Shown here piece after piece: positions 9,248-21,200 of a stretch of DNA of 64,000 nucleotides. The position numbers were made by a program, and so were the translations under genes. Numbering within the stretch: position 1 is the first letter of the stretch; each line of letters starts with the position of its first letter. The stretch is from Opisthorchis felineus (Eukaryota > Platyhelminthes > Trematoda > Opisthorchiida > Opisthorchiidae): assembly GCA_004794785.1 (NCBI GenBank), contig SJOL01006800.1, forward strand, positions 356,643 through 420,642. Direction: 5' to 3'. The notes under the pieces were generated by a model. The model was given only the letters and a program-made list of their open reading frames with translations, did no database searches and was not told the origin of the DNA.

Positions 9248-12200
9248 CTACGGTTCGAAAACAAAACTCGATCGCTCGCTTGGAGGAGTAGATGATGGTG
9301 ATTATCCTAAGGGGAAGGAAGGTAAAATAATTAGAATATACGATACAGAAGCAAAGAACAACTGGCAAATTTGAACTTTGATCACCACGTCTCTGCCAAG
9401 TGGAATGACGAGTAGCTCACCACATCCTCCTTTCAAATGAATGCTATGGTAAGTTTAGCTAGTGAAACTTAGTCTTCTCAGTAAAGTTATCCACACTAGT
9501 TGGCCCTGGATCCGATTCCATACGCACTGAGCAGTAGATATCTCAAAAGCTGTGCAAACGCCCCGGAAGAACACTCCCTAGGCACCAGAAACAACTATTA
9601 GGTATATTGGGAAAAGCTATTTAAGCTGACAGTTGTCACAGGTGGGTTGCTGAAAAAAATGAAGCTAACAGGAGTAGCAAACTTCCTGTGTACAAACCTG
9701 TTAAGAACTCAGGATACGCCTCAAGATGCTGGAAAAATCTAACACGACAGTAGTTACTATCTCAAATTCTAACCGTTGACGGAAACATCTGACCCATAAG
9801 GCATCGGGAGTTAGCAGCCCGTGCTCATCTACGTATCAAGATTGGAACACTAGCTGACGGGTAATGAGACAGGTTTAAACATTATCACAAAACTAAACGA
9901 AACAACTCATCCGACAGCTTATGGCAAAATTTACACAGTAGCCTATTCAATGAATAGGTTCAATTATACGGAAATTTCCTCATCCCAGCTAATTTACGTG
10001 CAACGCCATAAGTTTATCGAGAAATTCCTGAAAGTGTATGTCTGTTCAGAGCGATGTATTTCCGAAGCCCTGAGGGAACTAGGATTCTTATGTGCAAGTA
10101 AGTAACAGGAAGATCGGTGGCTCGGAACTAGCCCGCGCTAGTTGACCGGCTTAAGCGACCAGACAGTATCTGAGGCTTTGTGCTTCTGCCAACCTACGTG
10201 GCAGCTATGCGTCGAAAGGGGGCACAGTGGAATGACCTGAGCTTTTCATGAAGGCCACTTTTCCGAAGGTCATTCCCGATACAGAAGACAACCAGTTCAG
10301 TCATCCATGCTTTACCTATCGCTAGAATTCGATCATCCAGGGCCTTGTCAATAAACGAGAATTTCGTACTCGATCCATAGGGCTAGACTTGTGATACCGG
10401 CTATGAAGGAAAGCTTATAACTTTTGTCCCAACTAGACTGAATTTTCTGATGCGTATGCAGAATTCTCGCGGCCAGTAACACGAGTACCGAATCACTAAA
10501 AACTAGTCTACAAATTTTTTTCATGAAAAAACTGTGATAACGTGAAATACCCACTAACCGACGTTGGGTTGGTAGTTAGTGCGGATCGAGCCAACTGGAA
10601 CACCGCAATATGAGTGGGACATTGATGTTGTTCACTATCACATCCTTCATTTTCCACCTCAACGGCCGCCAATCGTTCAAGAGTAGCAGAATGATTCTTC
10701 TTAGGACTCAAGAAAGACATTACAGTTACCAATTGGCAATCGTTCGCGGACCAGGCCTGAAAAGATTTGCAAACCATGGGAGCAGTTTATTGAACACATT
10801 CTGAAGACATCAAGAACTAATAATATCCAAAATGTAAAAGGCGGCTGACCGGGAAAGCATTGTTGTCAAGGACAGCAAACATGTATGGTCCTAATGTGAG
10901 TCAGCAGACCACTAGATTATCTTGGTCGATCCAGATCAGCAAGATGCCTGTTTTACCATAAATATATTCCATCTGTATGGTAACTGTTATGGTAACTGTA
11001 AGCAGATCAGTGTGACATGAGGGAATTCACGTTAAACGTGACCAAATATTCAAATAGGATCATATGATTGACCAAGTCTGAGTACCCGATTTATTAACTA
11101 GAGGTAAGAAAAGGACACACAAGTGCGAGAAAAACCAGCTTGAGGAAATGCACGGACAACTAACGGTGAGTGGGGAAGTTGAAATAAGTTTTGACGCGGA
11201 GTTCGAAAAACCATGTTCAAACGCTCAGCACATACCATTTGTGATACTTTGATGCGGTCCGCTAAACCCACTCGTTCCCCGAGACTGGTGTGCAGCAAAC
11301 CTCCAAAAACAGACCACAAGGCCCAGCCACAGTTAGCCCAGGCGACTGCCAACGTGTAGCCATCCGTGGACCAAGCCAATTTAGTAGCCGGTCCCACAAG
11401 GGTTGTTGCGTCTGTTGTCAACGTCAATTGAACAACACACTTTAGGGGACGTTATGAAAGCTTTGGGTTAAAAAGTGATGAGCATTGCATTTGGCACGGG
11501 TCCATGGACCGACCAGCAAAACGTGTTACAAACAACCTAAGTGAATAAAATTTCGACTTCTCTACTGCAATAAAAGAGGGGGCCAAGAGCAGTGCATTGA
11601 AGGCGGTATTCAGGAAGTAAGGGCATCAGCGCCTTCGTGTCTACAGCATTATGTACTGGTGCCTCACAGAAGGATGGAGTCGTTACAGATAGTATCGAGT
11701 TTTCTGGTCAATGTTCCCGTAATTGGCCAAAGTAAGGTCATTTTTGGCCAAAAATTTCATTAAAACATGATACTTTGGAGGGTCGTGGGCCAAGACACTT
11801 ACGATTGCTGGGTACAGACAAAAGCGCCTTGTAGTCTCAGGTCATTTAGTTGAAAACAAGTAAATCGTTAGTGGTGACTTTGGCCACCACTTACAAATAG
11901 CCTTAATCCCTTTAGTATGCAGCAGATAATGATCCAATTTCCGAAATGATTATCCATTTTGATGATCCATTTAGTAGTTCCGTGTCCATTAGCGTGTAAC
12001 CGTTGAGAAATAAGATAAACTTTATAGTATTATAAGTACGGCCGAACAGAAGCTAATTACATACTCGATTTGGACCTCATTGCATCTGTATTCGGTTAAA
12101 CGTCGTATCACAGAAAGGGCAGGCGACATTTCTGTCATTAGTTCGATTAGTAGGAGATGGAATGTGTTAAAATCCTCGTAGTCAATAGGTGACGACAAAA

Positions 12201-15200
12201 CGTGATGCCCACCAAGTGACTAGCATTTAACGGTTGCAGTAGCTCTTCTGCTAGCCTATATCCCTCTTTAAAAGACAACCCCTGGGAACCTTACAGACCT
12301 AATCATGCACCGTAGTTTCAGGAAAGTAAATGATTCCAGTCTCTCTCTCTGAACGGAAGTGAAAACCTACGACAGCAAATTCTCCAGGTAAGAACAGACA
12401 GTTAATCCAAGGAACTACCCAAGAACTCACGACTGCACGAAATGCGAAGCAGGTCAGAACCATTTTCACAGGCACTCTCGCTGCGTGAGAAGGACAGAAC
12501 TGACGAAAAAGCGCGACCTCTACTTATGTACAATGAAAAATCAAAGACTTTCTAACTTCATAGGAATAATGTGCGAAGATGGTGTTGTATAGTAGAATTA
12601 CCCGAGAAATGATGTAATCTTTCCAGGAAGCAGCCCATTTTGCCTTAATTTGCAGTCATTGTCCCATGTTTCATCATCTATTCTCTCCTAGCGGTTGAAT
12701 GGGCAGAAAGTTAGTAGTAAGTTCCGTAGTTCCGGAGATCGCTCTAATTTCTGTTTGTACACGTTGTTTTACTTCCCTTTTAGATGCTGAGGTGCATATG
12801 GGTAGAATGCCGCTGTCTTTTTAGACCAGTGTTAGTGAAAACCAACCCAACTTCACATGACAATGATCTGATTGTTGCGCACCAGGTTCAACTAAAAACA
12901 CTAGAAACGTAGCAAATATAGTACCTACACACCACAATATGTTCAGACAGCAGAAAGTCACATGGGTCTGTCATTGCCACTCGAGGAACCAGTCAACACC
13001 GGACCCGATGACGTGGACTGAGCGCGAATTAATCACACTGTAGGTCAGCCACTTGTGACCGAAACATATAGCTGGTGAGTCGGGGTTTGGATCTTCCCAG
13101 ACTCATAGGCCGCATAATACTACCAGCAGGCACGAAACAGTTGTACAGTGCTTTGCGGCTTTTTTTGAATAGATTAATTTTACTCCCTAAGTTGACCCTA
13201 GTTGAAAACCTCCGGTCGTTTTGTCCTAGCAACAAATGGAAGTCGTATTTCGAACCTTCAAGAATGGAACGGTTTTGCTCAGTGCCAGTAATGTTCGCAT
13301 TTTTAGGAGGAACCAATACAATTGTTCAAAAAGATATGCTTGCGCCTTGTCTCGTCTTCCCACTGTGCTCAGTTCCAGTTGCAACTTGATGACGTTTCGC
13401 GTGAAATTTCAGAGTTTTCATAGTGTAGCAGTGAAGTCTTTTGTCCTAAACAATATACCGTCTCAGACCAGTACATACGAGTCGGGTTAGGTATGTTCGC
13501 GCCATGTGATTTTCTTTGCGATTCAGTATACATGACCTTCATACCATGGGGGTATGGCGAAGCCTATACACGACCGTTTTCAGAAACCAACCACCGCGTT
13601 CCTAACGAACGAAGGAGATCCCAATAGCAGTCAAACACTTTTGCATAAAAAGCGGTTAACAAAACTTCGCGTAACCTTTAGAGAGTCAACTTTCGGGCCA
13701 CGGATGGTTGCGAAGAACTTTGCATGGTTCTCCATAGCAAAAGTTCCATGCATGTGGGGTGTTATGCTCTTCAGATACTCCAAAAGGTTTAAATTGAATT
13801 ATTTTGAATAATCTTTCGTGTGAGGGAAGACAACTACAGTACACGAGTGATAACAAGAGGCGGTGCTCTATTCAACTTCATACCAGTAAGCTACAAGTAA
13901 GGGGGCGCCAGAAATTTATTTATGCACAGTTGATACATCAGACGATGAAAGAGTTATTGGCCAGGGACTTATTAGTTAATGACCACCCCAAGAGGCTTAT
14001 CACGGCCTATAGTTTCGAACCCTTTTTGGAGCAGAAAATATTGACGGCCAAACAGGAACCGATATTTCCAATACTACCATTCATTGGTGGCCACTTGACG
14101 CATAACCCGTGGCAGCAGCTCGAAACCACCTCACAAGGCACGTATCCGACAGCAAGGTAGTGTTCATTGTTGACAAATCGGAGAAAGGTCGGACAAAAAT
14201 ATGGTGTTCCCAATTTTGAAAATCAACAAGCCGTAGCAATTGCGAAAAAAAAACTGACTCACCTGGGTATTCGCGGTTTGAAACCCTGAGGCGCTGTTGG
14301 ACGAACACGGTTCCTGTTGTTTCGTCCAGCCGATACAGGGACACTTCTGTGCTGAAAACGAAACAGTCAGAATTATCGCTACAAATGGGACTAATAAAAA
14401 TTGACCACAGGAAAACAGCAACTGGGAGAGTATTGTGCAAACCACCCACTGGGTCCAGATGACTGAAATTGAACGTTCTGTGGACTCGAATGACCCGATT
14501 ACTTCACACATTTCGGTCGCCCCCACACTGACATGCAAGAATTTCCTCGAAGAAAATCAGATAACTACCGTCCCAGGGGTTAATTCCGTCTCTGACACTT
14601 TCGTTGTGCGGATAAACTACTGATTGCCTGGGGATTTTGATTTCGTTGAAGCTTGCAGTTTTGTTAAAAATCAATGATCGACCAACTACGCCACCTCAGC
14701 TCAGTCCGGTTTAACAACGAAAAACCATGCATCAAAGGTACAGGTCTGTGTGGTACAGTTTTGGCCCACTGTGATAGATAGGAAAGTGAGGGGACAAACG
14801 CACATAGAAGGGAAGTTTGGAATGGAGACTGCAGATGTACCGGAGGTGACAAGTTAGCTGTTGGAGCTTGATTGACTATTTGACTGGACCACGGGTAGTA
14901 GCATGGGTAAACACTGATGTCACCATCCAAGGAGACTTTAGTCAACAATCCGAATGAGAACGGGTTATCATAATTCACAGCTTCAATGCAAGCAAATTCA
15001 ATTTATCGACTATAAACCGTGTACCATAGGCACACTGGTTCCAGGTGCTACAGTTTCGATCACTAGAAAGTGGGGGAGTGTGGGAGATACGGTCAAGTCT
15101 TCGAGACGATGGAATGTTTGGTTAGATCAGGAACTGGGTAGCTACGCATTGAAGGCGATAGCCTTGATTCCCGAGCGCCACTGACTGCGAGATTGGGCCA

Positions 15201-18200
15201 TTTCTGCCAGTGTCACTAACTATTAGTGAGTTGAGTGCCGGGGTCCCCATCCGGGGAGGTGGCATTCATCGATTCGACTCAGTTTACTGGTTAGTGTTTT
15301 CATACTTTGTTGCCAGGTCATACACTGTCCACCTCTTGGTCGCTTCCACTCAGCAGAGCCCTGCGAGACAGTCGGTCTTCTGGCATGCGGAGTATATGTC
15401 CTAACCAGCGTAAACTATGAAGCGTAATTCATCTATCGCGGGAGAGTTCCTTCTTCCAAGAACCATTTGGCGTACTTCAACATTACCAATCCGATGTCCT
15501 CACCAGACCTGACCAATGCTTCGAAGATACCGATGGTCAAACACGGACATCTTTCGTACATCCTCTGCGCGTAGAAGCCACGTCTCTGATCCATAAAGCA
15601 ATACGGATCGCACCGCCGCAGTGTAAACTCTGCCCTTGACAAACTGACGTCACGTCAGCGCCATAGGTGTCGGAGGTTGGCAAAAGCTGTCCTGGCTTTC
15701 CCGATCAATGAAGTAATCTCATCTCAAGCCAGTCCACCGGAACGTATACAACTGCCCAGGTGAACAAATTTATCTACCACGTCAATTGGCTCGTCCGCAA
15801 GCATGAGGTTTGGGTTTGGTCCCACCCAGTCCTGTAGCAGCTTAGTCAGAAACCGACTGCGTATAACACAATCCTATCCACCTCAAGGAAATGAGTTGTT
15901 CATCCAAGAGTTGACACAAAGCACTTACAGACAAAGTAGATATATCCGAAGGGTATAGGTGAATAAGCAATTCAACGATGTGGATTGCGTCAGCCTAAAT
16001 CCTGAAGCCTATCGGTGAACCTCCATCCTCCGGAGAGTGAAGGAGTTAGAGGGAAATGCAGTCATCTCCAAAATAGTGAAATTCAAGCTTTACCCAACTA
16101 TGGAGCAATTTCTTGGTTCAGTACACGCAACAAATTTGTTGGGAAATTTGACCACCTGGGAGCATTCACATTGGAATTTCCAAGTTTTCACAATCCTCTT
16201 GAAAGATCCGATAATCTGTTAAACGAAACTTCGAAGCGATAATAAATAGTGTGCAGAAAATGGTTACTCCTGAAAAGCGACGAGCCACATGCTACATCCT
16301 GATAGGGACTCATCTGGTGGACATAGAAGGATCAGTCTGGTGTCTCTTCTGCTTGGCAGTTTCTCAACGTTAAAGGCAACACCATGCGCATGGGAAATAT
16401 GAACTGAAGGGATTTCTACGTTCAGCCTAGCTTCTTCACCCAGCTACTTTGTCCGCCAGAGGCAAGCGTACTCGGAAGAGTACAATGTGAAACCTACAAA
16501 CGATAAAGTCCGTAGTAATGGATGAAGAGTTCACAACCTGTTTTCGAAATTATGAGCTACGGTTTGCCATCTACTCGGAACTCGTTACAGTGGTCCCACT
16601 AACAACGCACCTACAAAGCATGCGTATATCGGGAAATTCAAGACTGAGTCTAAATATGCATTAAACTGGCTCACTTCTCACTCCCAACCGCCACGGTACG
16701 GAATCGATTGTTGACAGATAGACAAACTGGGTTTTCGGTGCATTCAGCCCAGATTCCTTCTAAATTCTGAAAATACAAGATAATGACAAGCATTGTTAAC
16801 AAAAAGAATGATCGAAATCCGGAGAAAACACACTACTAGTTCCACCCTTCTTGAGGCTGATTAAGAGACAGACTATTGGAATTTGATCAACTACTTATCT
16901 TTTTGAACGCCAGTTGTCAAGCCTGCTGACGAAACTGTTCACTTGCAAATTAAGTTGGCATTAGCTTTGAATTCAAATGGGACATCTATTCGATCTCATG
17001 CTGTTTTCTGATATCAGGTGAGTTCTCATACCTGAGGTCACAGTAAGCCAAGGTTGCTTAATGTCCTGCTAAACGATTTAATAGTTTCAGGTCGCGCGCC
17101 AGTCCACTTTCTTAAAAACCACAAACATCTCCACGGGAGCACAAAGCATAAGGTGTGTAGCCAAATGGCGAAGTCTTTATCTACACAGTACCATGTACAG
17201 TGAAGGGCTGGTCAAGTAGTCTCTGCTCGATGTCTTTTACGGGTCGTAGTAATCAATATACTTACGTTCATAAAAAGGCATTCGACTGCATATAGGTCGT
17301 TCGGGACATGCTGACTGAACGCAATCGAAATTTCTGCAGCGGACGACCTAGTCCCCATTTCATACCAGTCAAGTGCTCACTACATTTGGCCCTAACCATA
17401 ACTGTTTGTTCGTAACAGTGTTTTCCCCTGCTCACCACCTTAGAGAAGAAATCCCGGGACATCGCTACGGCAAAATACGACATAGTACGACATAATACCA
17501 TATAGAAACATCGTGTAAATTCAGCAGGGACTTCTCGTATGAACAACAAGATCTCACCAGAGCGGTTTAGCACAAATCTGTGTTAACAGTCCTACGGGAC
17601 AATAAATAACTTCAACGTCAAAACAAAAAGATAATAACATTTGCAAACTTCAGCACGTACCCAAACTCCATCACTATTTTCCAGGACTCTCAACAGAGCT
17701 ATGTCGCCCGAGGACAAAATCGTTATGACACCTCCGAAAGTTGGTGCCCATTCAACAGCTTGGCAAAAGATGCCGGGAGATGACAACTTGCGAGCTGAAA
17801 ACGGAACATAATGCATACATAGATTCGGCCCATACGTGTTCAAGGTAATATGCATGCCAGAGAGTGACCTATTGATTTCCACATCGTTGAGGCTGTCACT
17901 CTTCTTGTAGTGGCTAAAATAGTCGTGTAGATTGATACTGATAAAACATACAAGATTGGCCAGAGGAAGACCTTCGAACGAAGCAGCTACTAGGAAGACG
18001 AAGTGCGTCAAATGACTCATTCGTCATGTATAAACGCCTCTAGCCCCCAAACGTTATTTATTTTTTGCAACAACCTGTCTTGTGATTTACACACAATTCA
18101 TCCAAACAAGTTTTGACATCGTGAAGAACAAATGAGAGGGACGGCTTGCGCCAATTAATACAAATTACAAAAACGACATACTTCGACACACATCTCAAAA

Positions 18201-21200
18201 ATAAACTGTTCATTCAACATTTACACACTTATGGGGTCCTCAGCGTGAACCCCATTTTGTTCCACATTTGCCTTTCAAAAACTCCCCAGTGGAGGCGTAG
18301 CCACTTTGAAGACCTCACCACGTTATTCAAAATGAAGCAGCCAGTTTATTCATTAGGAAAATGAGCGATATTAAATAGTTGTGGTAAATTCGGCAGTCAA
18401 ACTACCTGTGAACTCTTTGAAGTCTCTACTCGATCATGAATAATGGAAGTCAATCAGAAGACATGTTGTCTGACAAGTAGGTATACACTAGTGAGCGGCT
18501 CAAAGTAAACGGCGAAACGATGAGTCTTCGTAGCCAAATACTCCCACCGCCTCAGAAGAGGGATAGTAGGTTCAGTATCTGTCCAGCTGGTATGATGCTC
18601 ATGGCTGTGCCCAACAACAAAATGCGTCACAACACATACCTGTATGCGAACTAGAGGTATCAGGGACTGCGTCAGTGTCGACTGACACTGTGAAATACAC
18701 AACGCTGCATTGCTAAAAGAGGTCAGAGAGCCACTGGTCGTACCAAGTATTTAACAGGATTGGACGATTTAGACGACCTTCTAAACGTCTGTCGGATAAT
18801 GGTGTAGCAAAAGGTTTAAGTGAATATCTATCCACACTGAGATCTCCGACACAGGATAGAAAGATGACAACAAGGCACCTTAAGATTCCGAGGCTGCTGT
18901 TGGATGCAATATGAAACAAAATCTTGTGTCCCGGCACGTGCCACAGGTAAGTGCTGAACGTCCATCCGGAATACTTACCCGTGAGTCAAAGAGTAAATGT
19001 TCAAATGGATACACTTAACGTGGGATTCCACTAGGGAAATCAATGCCCAGTTGGTTCGGGAAACCTAATTAAGTGAAGTAAGTACTCGGCGACTTTCCCT
19101 ATGGGCTTAAAATCAGTCTCCTTTAGCTTGTTACTGACTGTAACATCTTTTATTTGACTGGTCGTCCTCAAATTTATCGTCATGTAAAGAAGATTATCTA
19201 CAATAGAGTAGTCATTATCATCAACATCGACAGCACATCAATGTCCAACACTGATGCTTCGCTGTCGTACAAAATAAAGCAGGTTCCTTGGTGAACTAGT
19301 GTTGGCATGCTGGTGCCTCGTAAAACTATATATTCGAAATTAATCCAACATCCATCCATCTGGTCCTACTGTGTGCCAGTGAAACACGCAGACGGCATTT
19401 GAAACTGGTTGAACCTAGCCAAAGTTGCCGACATTATTGTATTCTTAAGTGCTTGCATCATCAGAATAATCGATTAGCATTTACCCTGAAGAGCCTATTT
19501 CATAACCAGTCTCACATTGCTCATCGATCTAACAGTAAGGTTTGCAGGATCTAGGGAACGTGGTCCCTTTAAAAAGAGGTCCCTATTTGGGGGGAACAAA
19601 CGATGGTACCAAGAACAGAAAACCGGCGATACATCGCACATGGCAAGGCTGAGTTCATCTATCACAATTTTGAGACATCCCATCCACCGAGCTAGTTTTA
19701 GTTTTCCGTCCTCTACATACTAAACCGCAAGAGTGTAATTTCTGCGAAAAAGTAACCCAATTGCTTTCGCCACAAATTCACCGGCAGGTACGGAGAAGAA
19801 ACGGAGTGTCAGCAAGTAGAAGCCGAAACACATTCCCAGAGTGGCTAAGATTCTCCATACGCTTACACAAAAAGGCGTCCCAGAAGTGGAGATAAAAATT
19901 ATTTACCCATTTAGTACGAAGCACTACCTTTGTGCCACATCATATCGTTGCTTTTTGTCACCATTAGCAAGGTCTGACATTTAGCAACAGCAATGAACCA
20001 CAGAAACGGTGAGTATTTCGTTTATTTGCAGAAAATAAGCCAGAGAAACGTTGCACTTAAGAGTTAACTCGCAAAGTACGTGTCTCCTGGTCGCTGGCAA
20101 TCCACAGAACCATAGACTCATAATGAACACCTGAAGCTTATCGAGTTTGTCCCAATATCAAGCGCCACATCCTCCAACTATGGATTTCCTTTGTCCATGA
20201 GAGAACGATTCATGACGGATGTCAAAAAGCGCACAAACGCCATCTACTGGTCAGTTCCTGTGATTTATTACGAAACCAGGGGACTAAAAATTAAGTTCGG
20301 TGCGCGCAATTGTTGGAAGCGGCGTTAGTTTGATAAATACAAAAACGAAATGCGCAGTTAGCTTTATTTCCAACCCAGCTGTGCTTATGTAGCAAAAAAT
20401 CAAAGGTTTTCCCAAGTTACTGCAACTGGAAAACCCAATTCCATCAGTTCGTGCGAGATCATCTATACAGGGGTTTCCCCTGTTTCAGTGGGCGGGAGCA
20501 ACGGATCGGTGGTTTGTCGGCTCTGTCGTTGGTCGTCACCTAATCTAAAGCCCAGCACTGGTGCTGAGAAACAGGCCTCCTTCGAGGGAAGGCTCGTCCT
20601 CTCAAATGTTGAATTAATATTACAGATATTTGCCTAGCAGGTATTTAAACCTTTCTACTGTCTGCATTTACACGATACTTAAAACACTCCCGTTTTCCAG
20701 TGATCGAAACTGTAGCAGCTGGAACCAATGTGCCTATGTTACACGGTTTATAGTTGAAAAACTGAATTGAATTGATTCCACAATGCTATAATTTTGGCCA
20801 ACAGCAAGTAAGCCGCTTGAACCTTTCACCCCCTATTTTTCCAAGTTGAAACAATTCCATCTGTGATTAGGACATTCATTGAGGCACACGGATACAGCTG
20901 TCTGCTACCACACAAATAAATCAACTGGAGTCCTCCTGTTTTTCAGGTGAACAAATCCACGGCTCCGAATGACCCGAACAATCCACCAGTTGTAGTGCTG
21001 AAAACTTCCTGGTGGTCACTTGCTGCATATGTCCTAGAAGGTAGCCCTCACCATCAGTACAAAAGAAAGCTGGTGCTTCAAACTCAATGAACAGGTACAT
21101 TCACTAACTTCGGCATACAACCCGTTATCCAGTGTGTAAATAAAAGTCAGGTCAGGAAAATCGACTGCCCTTCGGACTGCAGTAACACCCTCGGTAGCGT

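Noticed and set aside
8758..9264. 168-codon minus-strand open frame
   Set aside because: Only its first 25 codons fit RIC1 exon 11; after the GTAAAT donor the rest has no family resemblance and is intron read-through.
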